The position numbers were made by a program, and so were the translations under genes. This document shows, in pieces, positions 38,736 to 47,223 of a DNA stretch of 64,000 nucleotides (position 1 is the first letter of the stretch; the number at the start of each line of letters is the position of its first letter). The DNA is from Candidatus Planktophila limnetica (GTDB lineage Bacteria > Actinomycetota > Actinomycetes > Nanopelagicales > Nanopelagicaceae): the NCBI RefSeq assembly GCF_002288365.1, contig NZ_CP016782.1:434001-498000 (forward strand), read 5' to 3'. The notes under the pieces were generated by a model that searched no databases, had not been told where the DNA came from, and worked only from the letters and a program-made list of their open reading frames with translations.

Positions 38736-39824
38736 GTGGCTACTGAAAAAAGTAATGACAAAGCTACAGAAAAAGCACAATCAGATCGTTCCAAAGCCCT
38801 AGACACAGCCCTTGCCCAGATTGAACGTCAGTTTGGTAAGGGTTCGGTTATGAAGATGTCAGAGCGACAGAATCAAATTGTTGAAGTAATTCCAACTGGT
38901 TCTATCGGACTCGACATCGCACTTGGAATTGGCGGCCTACCACGTGGTCGCATCGTAGAAATCTACGGACCAGAGTCATCAGGTAAGACAACACTGACAC
39001 TGCATGCAATTGCTAATGCTCAAAAAGCTGGCGGCATCTGTGCATTTATCGATGCAGAACATGCATTTGATTCTGAGTACGCAAAGAAACTCGGCGTAGA
39101 TATTGATGCACTCCTAGTTTCACAACCAGATACTGGTGAGCAAGCACTTGAAATCATGGACATGCTCATTCGTTCTGGAGCCCTTGATTTAGTTGTCGTT
39201 GACTCAGTTGCAGCTCTTGTTCCACGTGCTGAAATTGAAGGCGAAATGGGAGATTCACATATGGGTCTTCAAGCTCGTTTGATGTCACAGGCACTTCGTA
39301 AAATTACTGGTGCACTTCATCAATCAAAGACCACTGCAATTTTCATTAACCAACTTCGCGACAAGATTGGTGTCTTCTTTGGCTCTCCAGAGACAACAAC
39401 TGGTGGTAAAGCACTTAAGTTCTACGCATCCGTTCGCCTAGACATCCGTCGCATCGAAACACTCAAAGATGGCCAAGACGCAGTCGGAAACCGTACTCGC
39501 GTCAAGGTTGTTAAGAACAAGATGGCTCCACCATTTAAGCAAGCAGAGTTCGACATTATTTACGGCACTGGTATTTCACGCGAAGGCTCACTTATCGATC
39601 TTGGTGTTGATATCGGAATCGTTAAGAAATCTGGCGCTTGGTACACATACGAAGCAGATCAATTGGGTCAAGGTAAGGAAAACTCCCGTGCATTCCTTAT
39701 TGATAATCCAGATCTTGCAAATGAGATCGAAACCAAGATTCGTGCCCACTTTGCAACACCTGTGGAAGTTGATCCAGCACTAGTAGCTGAAATCGATGAA
39801 GCAGCAGCAGAGGTTGATTTCTAA
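38736..39824 (+). CDS. recA: Recombinase A
   Basis: Strand-exchange protein and LexA co-protease, 362 aa. Walker [10 protein letters not shown] at 78-86, Walker B region [17 protein letters not shown], loop 2 [15 protein letters not shown] and the MAW-type motif are intact, and no intein is present. The start is GTG with an AAAGGAAAG SD. An acidic C-terminal tail ([11 protein letters not shown]) is normal. An SOS box lies upstream. Confidence 0.97.
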   Translation: MATEKSNDKATEKAQSDRSKALDTALAQIERQFGKGSVMKMSERQNQIVEVIPTGSIGLDIALGIGGLPRGRIVEIYGPESSGKTTLTLHAIANAQKAGGICAFIDAEHAFDSEYAKKLGVDIDALLVSQPDTGEQALEIMDMLIRSGALDLVVVDSVAALVPRAEIEGEMGDSHMGLQARLMSQALRKITGALHQSKTTAIFINQLRDKIGVFFGSPETTTGGKALKFYASVRLDIRRIETLKDGQDAVGNRTRVKVVKNKMAPPFKQAEFDIIYGTGISREGSLIDLGVDIGIVKKSGAWYTYEADQLGQGKENSRAFLIDNPDLANEIETKIRAHFATPVEVDPALVAEIDEAAAEVDF

Positions 39825-39907
39825 TTAGCCTTGATTTCGTAAAGGTTGAAAGAGGCGAAGGCTCCGACCCTTACTCAGTAGCTCACACAATTGCGCTTAA
39901 TGCACTT

Positions 39908-40327
39908 GTGACCAGAGCGAAGAGTAAGGGCGAGCTTCTCGCTCACCTTAAAAAGCGCGGCATAGAAGATGATGTTGCTCAAGCAACCATCTATAAATTA
40001 ACCGAATCAGGTTTGCTCAATGATCAAGATTTTGCCCAGCAATGGACTGACTCTCGCACTCGTTCGAAGAAGTTATCTAAGCGAACCATTGCTGGCGAGT
40101 TGCGCCAGCGCGGTGTTGATCAAGAGAGCATTGATTTAGCACTAGAGAGCATTACTGATGAGAGTGAGTATCGAATGGCCTTTGAACTCGGCATGCGCAA
40201 ACTCTCTACGATGTCGCGCCAAGAACCAGATGTGCAGATACGCCGCATCGAATCTCTTCTGGCACGTAAAGGTTTTGGATACTCAACTATTTCACGTGTG
40301 ATGCGCGAGCTAGATTTACTTAATTAA
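39908..40327 (+). CDS. recX: Regulatory protein RecX
   Basis: Modulator of RecA filaments, 139 aa from the GTG at 39908, with the repeated three-helix RecX pattern (LAHLKKRGIEDDVAQATIYKLTESGLLNDQDFAQQWTDSR; KRTIAGELRQRGVDQESI). The frame is open upstream to the recA stop and encodes SDPYSVAHTIALNALV directly before the GTG, matching the conserved N-terminus of actinobacterial RecX. The true start is therefore probably upstream, but no ATG, GTG or TTG is in frame there; ATT at 39824 overlaps the recA stop. Converges on ndgR with a four-base overlap. Confidence 0.85.
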   Translation: MTRAKSKGELLAHLKKRGIEDDVAQATIYKLTESGLLNDQDFAQQWTDSRTRSKKLSKRTIAGELRQRGVDQESIDLALESITDESEYRMAFELGMRKLSTMSRQEPDVQIRRIESLLARKGFGYSTISRVMRELDLLN

Positions 40328-41043
40328 TTCTTTTTTGCAAGGTGCTCAGTTAATCGAGCAGCAGTTGCCACCACCGCTGCTGCGTGTACGCGTCCTGGTT
40401 GGCGCCCAAGGCGCTCTATAGGACCGCTAATACTCACGGCTGCAATAACTTTTCCATTTGGTCCACGCACTGGCGCAGATACAGATGTAACACCTGCTTC
40501 GCGTTCTCCAACTGATTGAGCCCACCCACGACGACGATCTGCAGCTAATTGCGCTGCAGTAAATCGTGCATTCGTTAGACCTCTATGAATTTTTTCTGAG
40601 TCTTCCCACGCCAATAAAATTTGTGCAGCAGATCCTGCTTGCATAGTCAGGGCTGAACCAACTGGAACGCTATCGCGCAATCCTGATAAACGTTCTGCAA
40701 CTGCAACACAGATTCGCACATCACCTTGACGTCGATAGAGCTGTGCACTCTCTCCGGTGGCATCTCGAAGTGCTGCCAAAGCAGGTGCTGCAACTGCAAT
40801 TAATCGATCTTCACCGGCGGCACTTGCTAATTCAGCAGAACGTTTACCTAAGATAAATCTTCCTGTTAAATCGCGCGAAACTAATCTGTGGTGCTCAAGG
40901 GCCACGGCTAATCGGTGGGCTGTTGGCCTAGCAATACCTGTTGCTGAAACAAGTTCAGCCAGAGAGTGCGGACCAGATTCAAGCGTGCCTAAAATGGCTA
41001 CGGCTTTATCTAATACGCCGACTCCGCTATTATCTCTATCCAC
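40324..41043 (-). CDS. ndgR: IclR-family regulator NdgR/LtbR
   Basis: 239 aa, N-terminal winged HTH (HSLAELVSATGIARPTAHRLAVALEHHRLV, residues about 22-55) and a C-terminal IclR effector domain. In streptomycetes and corynebacteria the orthologue next to and divergent from leuCD (NdgR/LtbR) controls leucine and other amino-acid genes; the same arrangement is seen here, with a perfect inverted repeat in the shared gap. The start is GTG at 41043. Confidence 0.88.
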   Translation of the reverse strand: MDRDNSGVGVLDKAVAILGTLESGPHSLAELVSATGIARPTAHRLAVALEHHRLVSRDLTGRFILGKRSAELASAAGEDRLIAVAAPALAALRDATGESAQLYRRQGDVRICVAVAERLSGLRDSVPVGSALTMQAGSAAQILLAWEDSEKIHRGLTNARFTAAQLAADRRRGWAQSVGEREAGVTSVSAPVRGPNGKVIAAVSISGPIERLGRQPGRVHAAAVVATAARLTEHLAKKN

Positions 41044-41056
41044 GATACGATATTAG

Positions 41057-41075
41057 CATCTCAATAAATGAGATG
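41057..41075. promoter_or_regulatory. Inverted repeat, candidate NdgR operator
   Basis: CATCTCA, five bases (ATAAA), TGAGATG: a perfect 7-bp inverted repeat in the 49-base ndgR-leuC gap, 13 bases from the ndgR start and just before the leuC SD. Position and symmetry fit an IclR-dimer site regulating both directions. Confidence 0.65.
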
Positions 41076-41092
41076 TCTACAAGGAGTGATGG

Positions 41093-42484
41093 ATGTCCAA
41101 GACGTTAGCGCAAAAGATTTGGGACGAACATATAGTTCGTAGCGCCGCGGGCGAACCAGATCTTTTGTACATCGATCTTCACTTGATCCATGAAGTAACG
41201 AGTCCGCAGGCCTTTGATGGTCTGCGCTTAAGCAAGCGAAGCGTTCGCAGAGCAGATTTAACAATTGCAACTGAAGATCACAATGTTCCTACGCTTAATA
41301 TCGATAAGCCAATTGCAGATCCAGTTTCTAAATTACAAGTCGATACCTTGCGCGCAAATTGCAAAGAGTTTGGCGTTCGTATTCACTCACTGGGAGATGC
41401 CGAACAAGGCATCGTCCACGTTGTTGGCCCACAATTAGGACTGACTCAACCAGGAATGACAATTGTGTGCGGAGATTCGCATACCTCAACTCATGGTGCT
41501 TTTGGCGCTCTCGCATTCGGAATTGGTACAAGCGAAGTCGAACACGTTTTAGCAACCCAGACTCTTCCATTGATCCGTCCTAAAACAATGGCTATCAATG
41601 TCGAAGGAACTCTCAAACCTGGTGTCACCTCTAAAGATATTATCTTGGCGATTATTGCAAAAATTGGCACAGGCGGCGGCCAAGGTTATGTTTTGGAATA
41701 TCGCGGGTCTGCAATTCGCGCACTTTCGATGGAAGCACGTATGACAGTGTGCAACATGTCTATTGAAGCAGGAGCTCGAGCAGGTTTAATTGCGCCAGAT
41801 GAAAAAACATTTGAATACATCAAGGGCAAGCCACACGCTCCAAGAGATTTTGATGCAGCCGTTAAGTACTGGATCACTCTGCAAAGCGATGCAGATGCGA
41901 AATTTGACGTTGAGATAAATCTTGATGCAAACGAACTAGAACCATTTGTTACGTGGGGCACTAACCCAGGACAAGGTTTACCGCTGAATTCTTCGGTTCC
42001 AAATCCTGCAGATATTACGGATGCCGAAGAGCGCGGAGCAGCCGAGCGAGCGCTGACCTACATGGGCCTTACAGCCGGCACACCACTGAAAAAAATAGCG
42101 ATTGACACTGTTTTCTTAGGTTCTTGCACCAATGGACGAATTGAAGATCTTCGCTCTGCAGCAGAAATTCTCAAAGGAAAAAAGATTTCCACATCTCTTC
42201 GTATGCTCGTTGTTCCAGGCTCTGCGCGAGTTCGTTTACAAGCTGAATCTGAAGGCTTGGATAAGGTATTTATTGACGCCGGCGCTGAATGGCGAAATGC
42301 AGGGTGTTCAATGTGTTTAGGCATGAATCCTGATCAACTAGCAGTCGGTGAACGTAGTGCTTCAACATCTAATCGAAATTTCGAAGGCCGCCAAGGCAAA
42401 GGTGGACGCACGCACTTAGTAAGCCCGTTAGTTGCTGCAGCAACAGCGTTGCGTGGAACTCTTTCATCGCCAGCGGATTTGTAA
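41093..42484 (+). CDS. leuC: 3-isopropylmalate dehydratase large subunit
   Basis: Iron-sulfur isomerase of leucine synthesis (2- to 3-isopropylmalate), 463 aa. Cluster cysteines are in FLGSCTNGR and [23 protein letters not shown] and [13 protein letters not shown] are substrate/cluster motifs. ATG 41093 is six bases after an AAGGAG SD; a second ATG at 41089 is out of frame. leuD follows after 12 bases. Confidence 0.95.
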   Translation: MSKTLAQKIWDEHIVRSAAGEPDLLYIDLHLIHEVTSPQAFDGLRLSKRSVRRADLTIATEDHNVPTLNIDKPIADPVSKLQVDTLRANCKEFGVRIHSLGDAEQGIVHVVGPQLGLTQPGMTIVCGDSHTSTHGAFGALAFGIGTSEVEHVLATQTLPLIRPKTMAINVEGTLKPGVTSKDIILAIIAKIGTGGGQGYVLEYRGSAIRALSMEARMTVCNMSIEAGARAGLIAPDEKTFEYIKGKPHAPRDFDAAVKYWITLQSDADAKFDVEINLDANELEPFVTWGTNPGQGLPLNSSVPNPADITDAEERGAAERALTYMGLTAGTPLKKIAIDTVFLGSCTNGRIEDLRSAAEILKGKKISTSLRMLVVPGSARVRLQAESEGLDKVFIDAGAEWRNAGCSMCLGMNPDQLAVGERSASTSNRNFEGRQGKGGRTHLVSPLVAAATALRGTLSSPADL

Positions 42485-42496
42485 GGGAAATACACC

Positions 42497-43096
42497 ATGG
42501 AAAAATTCATTAAGCACACAGGAACCGGCGTCCCGCTTCGCCGAAGCAATGTAGATACAGACCAAATCATTCCGGCCGTCTATCTCAAGCGCGTTACCCG
42601 AAGCGGCTTTGAAGATGGTCTCTTTGCTGCGTGGCGAAATGATCCTGAATTCGTGCTCAACCAAGAAGCCTTTAAGAAGGGCACAGTCCTTGTCGCTGGC
42701 GCAGATTTCGGCACCGGCTCCTCACGTGAGCACGCTGTCTGGGCGCTACAAAATTACGGTTTCAAAGTCGTTATCTCTTCCAGATTCGCCGATATTTTCC
42801 GTGGCAACTCTCTTAAAGGCGGACTGCTGACCATAATCGTTTCTCAAGAAGATGTAGAAGCACTCTGGAGCGCCATTGAAAGCGCGCCAGATACAGCGAT
42901 CACAGTGGATCTAGAAACCCGCACGGTTTCTTATAATTCAATAGTTTTAGAGTTTGCAATCGATGATTACACCCGCTGGCGTTTGATGGAGGGCTTAGAT
43001 GACATCGGTTTAACCTTGAAACAAACTGATTCCATCGATACTTTCGAAAAAACTCGCGCCGATTACAAACCAAAAACTCTTCCAGCACTCAAATAA
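42497..43096 (+). CDS. leuD: 3-isopropylmalate dehydratase small subunit
   Basis: Swivelling domain of isopropylmalate isomerase, 199 aa. Characteristic segments are [18 protein letters not shown] and [33 protein letters not shown] (split), the latter holding the substrate-binding GSSREHA motif. Works as a heterodimer with LeuC. A 238-base AT-rich gap with the hup leader follows; no clear terminator is visible after it. Confidence 0.95.
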   Translation: MEKFIKHTGTGVPLRRSNVDTDQIIPAVYLKRVTRSGFEDGLFAAWRNDPEFVLNQEAFKKGTVLVAGADFGTGSSREHAVWALQNYGFKVVISSRFADIFRGNSLKGGLLTIIVSQEDVEALWSAIESAPDTAITVDLETRTVSYNSIVLEFAIDDYTRWRLMEGLDDIGLTLKQTDSIDTFEKTRADYKPKTLPALK

Positions 43097-43276
43097 GATA
43101 ATAAAAGAAGGGTTTTTACGCTTATTTTTAATACGGGTGAGTAGATTGATAAAAACTCTCAACTAAAACTTTAGAGATTTCTACGCATAAAAAGTGAATT
43201 TTTTTGAAGTTTTTTCCAAAATAAAATAATGCGACACGCCTAATGACATATTGGACTCACCCCTATCCGAGAGTTA

Positions 43277-43322
43277 AGTTTTACGTGCGTTAAGCGATTG
43301 CTTAACTTTTAAGCGTAAAACT
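43277..43322 (+). promoter_or_regulatory. Nested leader hairpin before hup
   Basis: A 9-bp outer stem AGTTTTACG (43277-43285) with CGTAAAACT (43314-43322) encloses a 6-bp inner stem GTTAAG (43289-43294) with CTTAAC (43301-43306). The SD AAGGGG starts at the next base (43323). A second GTTAAG at 43273-43278 could replace the inner 5' arm and would break the outer stem. The region upstream (43097-43250) is very AT-rich with nothing else recognisable. Confidence 0.6.
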
Positions 43323-43334
43323 AAGGGGATTTTG

Positions 43335-43769
43335 ATGAATAAGGCCCAATTCATTGCCGCGTTGGCCCCACACTTCAACGACAGCAAGAAGGACGCAGCT
43401 CACGCTGTAGACGTTGTTTTTGACACAATCGTTCGTGCAATGTCACGTGGCGAAGATGTCATGATCAATGATTTCGGAAAGTTTAAGAAAGTAGATCGCA
43501 AGGCTCGCATGGGACGTAACCCGTTCACTGGCGAAACAATCAAGATCAAGGCTTCAAAGAAGGCACGCTTCCTACCTGCAAAGGGACTTAAGGAAGTTAT
43601 TGCTGGCGATCGTAAACTTGGACCAGCTCCAAAGATCGAGCCAAAGGCAGTTGCTAAAGCTGCTCCAAAGAAGGCTGCTAAGAAGACAGCAAAGAAAGCA
43701 GCTCCAAAGAAGAAGGCTAAGAAGAGTGCAAAGCGCGTTGTTAAGAAGACCGCTAAGAAGCGTCGTTAA
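43335..43769 (+). CDS. hup: DNA-binding protein HU with lysine-rich tail
   Basis: Nucleoid protein, 144 aa from ATG 43335 (SD AAGGGG six bases upstream; the TTG at 43332 is rejected). Residues 1-90 are the HU fold, with the DNA arm GRNPFTGETIKIKASKKARF. Residues about 95-144 are a tail of KKAAKK/KKTAKK repeats ending KKTAKKRR, as in mycobacterial HupB, Streptomyces HupS and eukaryotic H1-like tails. Preceded by a structured leader and followed by a strong terminator, so it is its own transcription unit. Confidence 0.93.
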   Translation: MNKAQFIAALAPHFNDSKKDAAHAVDVVFDTIVRAMSRGEDVMINDFGKFKKVDRKARMGRNPFTGETIKIKASKKARFLPAKGLKEVIAGDRKLGPAPKIEPKAVAKAAPKKAAKKTAKKAAPKKKAKKSAKRVVKKTAKKRR

Positions 43770-43781
43770 TTAGCTTTAAAT

Positions 43782-43822
43782 CAAAAGCGCGGGCTCACCA
43801 TTTCGGTGCTCCCGCGCTTTTG
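43782..43822 (+). terminator. Rho-independent terminator of hup
   Basis: A 12-bp perfect stem CAAAAGCGCGGG (43782-43793) with CCCGCGCTTTTG (43811-43822), and an inner CACC/GGTG pairing in the loop. The A/T-rich outer end gives a short U-run, and the stem could work in either direction. Confidence 0.85.
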
Positions 43823-43826
43823 CTAT

Positions 43827-43832
43827 TAGATT
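43827..43832 (+). promoter_or_regulatory. -10 element of leaderless plsC
   Basis: TAGATT, seven bases, ATG 43840; it starts five bases after the hup terminator. Confidence 0.5.
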
Positions 43833-43839
43833 AGCGCCT

Positions 43840-44619
43840 ATGGATAGCGCGCAGATTATTTACGCCCCACCTACAGGCAAACCACTTGGAACAAATCCAA
43901 CCTTTAATTTCTGCGCACGAGTAATGATCCCGCTGCTAAATGCCATCACCAAACGCACCTGGCAAGGCGCTGAAAACATTCCACAATCAGGTCCTGCAAT
44001 TGTAATTAGCAATCACCTTTCTTATGCAGACGTACTTTTCTTTGCGCAATTCTTATTTCAAAATGGGCGAGCTCCACGTTTTATTGGCAAGAGATCAGTT
44101 TTTAATGTGCCCGTCATTGGACGTATTTTGTTAGCAGCAGGTCAGATTCCAGTGGATAGAGAATCAACTCACGCCAGTAAAGCACTCGATCACGCAGTTG
44201 CAGCCCTTAAGGCTGGCCACTTGATTGGAATTTATCCGGAAGGAACGTTGACGCGGGATGAAAATCTTTGGCCAATGATTGCAAAAACCGGAGCAGCACG
44301 CCTTGCCCTTATTACTAAATTACCGATAATCCCAGTAGCTGCCTGGGGAATTGGTGATGTGCTGGCGCCCTATAACAAAATTCCACGCATCTGGCCACGT
44401 TCAAAAATCACTCTGCGGGCCGGCAAGCCAATAGATATGTCGCTTTGGTATGGAAAAGAAGATGACCCAGCAGCACTTGCTGAAGCAACTCTTCACATCA
44501 TGGGAGAATTAACCACGATGCTAGAAGAGATTCGCGGTGAGAAAAGACCCGCACACATATTTGATCCACACACATCGAATTTACCGCGCACGGGTAACTT
44601 TAAGAAAAAGCGCGCATGA
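43840..44619 (+). CDS. plsC: 1-acyl-glycerol-3-phosphate acyltransferase
   Basis: Membrane-associated acyltransferase of phospholipid synthesis, 259 aa. The catalytic HX4D box is NHLSYAD, the second motif is the GKRSVF/FIGKRS region, and the third is YPEGTL. A single hydrophobic stretch precedes the active site. In mycobacteria gpsA lies between such a gene and ddl; here plsC overlaps ddl by four bases (ATGA). Confidence 0.88.
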   Translation: MDSAQIIYAPPTGKPLGTNPTFNFCARVMIPLLNAITKRTWQGAENIPQSGPAIVISNHLSYADVLFFAQFLFQNGRAPRFIGKRSVFNVPVIGRILLAAGQIPVDRESTHASKALDHAVAALKAGHLIGIYPEGTLTRDENLWPMIAKTGAARLALITKLPIIPVAAWGIGDVLAPYNKIPRIWPRSKITLRAGKPIDMSLWYGKEDDPAALAEATLHIMGELTTMLEEIRGEKRPAHIFDPHTSNLPRTGNFKKKRA

Positions 44620-45683
44620 AAAAAGTAATTGCAATTATTTTCGGTGGCCGCTCCAGCGAACATGAAATTTCCTGTGTTTCTGCCGGTGGAGTTTTAGCCG
44701 CCCTTGATAGAAGTAAATATGAACCAATACTGATCGGCATCACTCGAAGCGGTTCGTGGGTTCATGTTCAAGAAGATTTTCCTTTAGAAATTCGAGGGGG
44801 AGTATTACCTGAAGTTCCAACTGATGCCCCTCAAGTTGTTGCAGACATACATGGACTTAGTGTTGATAAAAAACCATTACATGTTGATGTTATTTTTCCA
44901 CTATTGCATGGACCATACGGTGAAGATGGAACCATCCAAGGTTTCTGCGAAATGGCCAATATTGCCTATGTTGGAAGCGGTGTTCTTGCAAGCGCGGTTG
45001 CGATGGATAAATCATTTGCAAAGCCAATTTTTGCATCCCATGGGATGAGTGTTGTTCCAGGCTTTGTTGTGAAAAAGAGTGAGTGGAAATCACTGCGTGC
45101 TCAATTCGAAAAGAGCGCAGTATCATTGGAGTATCCACTCTTTGTAAAACCCGCTCGTGGCGGTTCAAGTCGTGGAACAACAAAAGTAAAGTCAGAAAAA
45201 GACTTCGCTGCAGCCATTGATGAAGCGCACACATTTGACTCCAAAGCCTTGGTTGAAAAGGCAATTCACGGCATTGAAGTTGAATGCGCTGTTCTTGAAA
45301 TTAACGGGTCACCAGAGGCATCAATAGTGGGGTCCATTTCAATAGATCCAAAGTTTGAGTTCTACGATTTTGAAGCTAAATATTTAGATGGTGCTACAAA
45401 AATTGAGCTACCAGCCCTGATTCCTAGCGATGTTGCCGAAGAGATTAGAGCCAAAGCGATTCAAGCATTCAAAGCCTTGGGTTGTTCAGGATTAGCACGT
45501 GTGGATTTCTTCTATGCAACAACAGGTGAAGTATTTATCAATGAACTCAATACGATGCCAGGCTTTACGCAAACCTCAGTATTTCCAAAAATGTGGGCAG
45601 CAACCGGTAAGAACTATGAAAGTATTATTGAAGAGTTAATAAAAACAGCACAGCAAAGAACCAATGGTGTTTTAGAAAATTAG
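44616..45683 (+). CDS. ddl: D-alanine--D-alanine ligase
   Basis: ATP-grasp enzyme making the D-Ala-D-Ala dipeptide of peptidoglycan, 355 aa. N-terminal GGRSSEHEISCVSA, central HGPYGEDGTIQG, the FVKPARGGSSRGTTKV ATP loop and C-terminal INELNTMPGFT (metal and D-Ala binding) are all present. Together with the dap genes it supports a cell wall with meso-DAP or lysine. It converges on the AsnC-domain gene with four bases of overlap. Confidence 0.94.
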   Translation: MKKVIAIIFGGRSSEHEISCVSAGGVLAALDRSKYEPILIGITRSGSWVHVQEDFPLEIRGGVLPEVPTDAPQVVADIHGLSVDKKPLHVDVIFPLLHGPYGEDGTIQGFCEMANIAYVGSGVLASAVAMDKSFAKPIFASHGMSVVPGFVVKKSEWKSLRAQFEKSAVSLEYPLFVKPARGGSSRGTTKVKSEKDFAAAIDEAHTFDSKALVEKAIHGIEVECAVLEINGSPEASIVGSISIDPKFEFYDFEAKYLDGATKIELPALIPSDVAEEIRAKAIQAFKALGCSGLARVDFFYATTGEVFINELNTMPGFTQTSVFPKMWAATGKNYESIIEELIKTAQQRTNGVLEN

Positions 45684-45913
45684 TATGTAACTGGGCAGGT
45701 CAATGTTCGTGTAATGCCAGGTACTGTCTGAACTTTTGACAAAATGACACGACCAAAATCTTCCATGCTTGGTGCTTCAGCTCGCATAATTACATCGTAT
45801 GGACCTGTTACGCCTTCGGCCAATGTCACTCCAGGAATTGCCAAGACGGCAGCTGCAACACTGGAAGCTTTACCCACTTCAGTTTGAATCAAAATGTATG
45901 CCTGAACTGACAT
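45680..45913 (-). CDS. Stand-alone Lrp/AsnC ligand-binding (RAM) domain protein
   Basis: 77 aa from ATG 45913, preceded by AAAGGAG; an upstream in-frame ATG at 45943 lies before this SD. The sequence is one AsnC C-terminal alpha/beta domain (AYILIQTEVGKASSVAAAVLAIPGVTLAEGVTGPYDVIMRAEA, split) and has no DNA-binding HTH. Such proteins bind amino acids and may modulate full-length Lrp relatives; the partner is unknown. Located between ddl and thiL, as in other Actinobacteria. Confidence 0.8.
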   Translation of the reverse strand: MSVQAYILIQTEVGKASSVAAAVLAIPGVTLAEGVTGPYDVIMRAEAPSMEDFGRVILSKVQTVPGITRTLTCPVTY

Positions 45914-45975
45914 GCTCGACTCCTTTTGCTCTTGAGGGGACAACTTATCCCATCTGAACCCGATGCGGCAATGAG

Positions 45976-45981
45976 TATTCT
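45976..45981 (+). promoter_or_regulatory. -10 element of leaderless thiL
   Basis: TATTCT, six bases, ATG 45988; no SD. Confidence 0.55.
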
Positions 45982-45987
45982 TTAGGC

Positions 45988-46914
45988 ATGAATTTCAATG
46001 AGGAGCAGGTAATTTCGGAGATCTCCTCAATCTTTTCGCATTCAAATAAAAGTAACCCAGAGGTAATAGTGGGAATTGGCGATGACGCAGCCGTTGTCAC
46101 AACGGATCATCACTCAGTAATTACAACGGATATGGCTATTGAAGGCATTCACTTCAGGTGTGAATGGTCGAGTGCATACGAGATTGGTTGCAAAATAACA
46201 GTTGCAAATTTGGCGGATATTTATGCAATGGGAGCAGATCCGCGTTATCTCGTTGTTGCTTTAACTTTGACCGGCAACGAAGAACTTTCCTGGATTAAAG
46301 AACTTGCCCAAGGTATTGCAGACACAGCAGCCAAATCTGATTCAGTAGTTGTGGGTGGTGATTTATCGCGAGCCCAACAGATCATGATCTCGATGACTGC
46401 GGTCGGAACTTCGCGATTACACATCACTCGAAGCGGCGCCCAAGTAGGTGATTCGATCTATGTTTCCGCACTACCTGGTTTCTCTCGTGCAGGTTTTGAA
46501 ATACTGTCAAAAAATCTTCCACACTCTCCTGCCTTTGTGCGAGCCCTATCTCAATTCAAATCCCCGGAACTCGACCCCGCACTGATGCGTACTTTTAAAA
46601 GTGCACATGCATTATGCGATGTGAGCGATTCTTTGCTAATTCAAGCAGAACAGATAAGTAAAGCTTCATCGGTTGCATTTGAAATTGATACTAAGAAGAT
46701 TGAAAAAGGTGATGGATTCACTGACCTTGCAGCAGTTGCTCAAAGCATTGGTTGTGATGTGTGGGATTTAATCCTGGCAGGCGGTGAAGATCATGTTCTC
46801 TTGGCCACGGGTGTCAATCTTCCAGGGATTTGCATAGGAAGAGTTATTGAAGGAAGCGGCGTAAAAGTATTAGAAATGAAAAAAGCGCCAGATTCCTGGC
46901 GCCATTTCAATTAA
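45988..46914 (+). CDS. thiL: Thiamine-monophosphate kinase
   Basis: Last step of thiamine diphosphate synthesis, 308 aa. The AIR-synthase-like fold shows VGIGDDAAVV, TTDMAIEGIHF, and ANLADIYAMGADPRYLVVAL, and the metal/ATP motif GGDLSRA. The final codons (KKAPDSWRHFN) coincide with a strong intrinsic terminator serving rpmB on the opposite strand. Confidence 0.92.
   Translation: MNFNEEQVISEISSIFSHSNKSNPEVIVGIGDDAAVVTTDHHSVITTDMAIEGIHFRCEWSSAYEIGCKITVANLADIYAMGADPRYLVVALTLTGNEELSWIKELAQGIADTAAKSDSVVVGGDLSRAQQIMISMTAVGTSRLHITRSGAQVGDSIYVSALPGFSRAGFEILSKNLPHSPAFVRALSQFKSPELDPALMRTFKSAHALCDVSDSLLIQAEQISKASSVAFEIDTKKIEKGDGFTDLAAVAQSIGCDVWDLILAGGEDHVLLATGVNLPGICIGRVIEGSGVKVLEMKKAPDSWRHFN
46879..46902 (-). 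terminator. Terminator of rpmB inside the 3' end of thiL
   Basis: Read on the minus strand: GCGCCAG, GAAT loop, CTGGCGC, then TTTTTT. The stem is a perfect 7-bp match with a tetraloop (46885-46891 with 46896-46902) and the U-run is 46879-46884. It lies 21 bases beyond the rpmB stop and inside thiL codons. Confidence 0.8.
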
Positions 46915-46922
46915 AAATAAAT

Positions 46923-47108
46923 TTAGCGAGTAACTTTTCCAGCCTTCAGACATGATGTGCAAACGTTCTGACGCTTAGGTGTTCCGCCGACAAGGGTACG
47001 AACGCGTTGAATATTTGGATTCCAGCGACGACGAGTCTTCACTTGTGAGTGAGAAACATTATTGCCAAAGCTTGGACCCTTTTTACAGACGTCACATGTT
47101 GCAGCCAT
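46923..47108 (-). CDS. rpmB: 50S ribosomal protein L28
   Basis: 61 aa, exact family length: [21 protein letters not shown] with the CxxC pair and [11 protein letters not shown]. This form keeps one CxxC and Cys56 but not a second CxxC pair. SD AGGGAG precedes the ATG. Divergent from recG; its terminator lies in thiL. Confidence 0.95.
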   Translation of the reverse strand: MAATCDVCKKGPSFGNNVSHSQVKTRRRWNPNIQRVRTLVGGTPKRQNVCTSCLKAGKVTR

Positions 47109-47223
47109 TGCCGAACTCCCTTGTACCGATTTTCTTAGTGATTTACAGAGCGCAAGATTAGCGTGAGCCCATACCTAGACGCCAATCCACGCTCATTTGG
47201 GTTCAACAGTGGACAATGACGCC

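Noticed and set aside
38736-39824. Intein or frameshift inside recA
   Set aside because: All RecA motifs are contiguous and the 362-aa length is normal.
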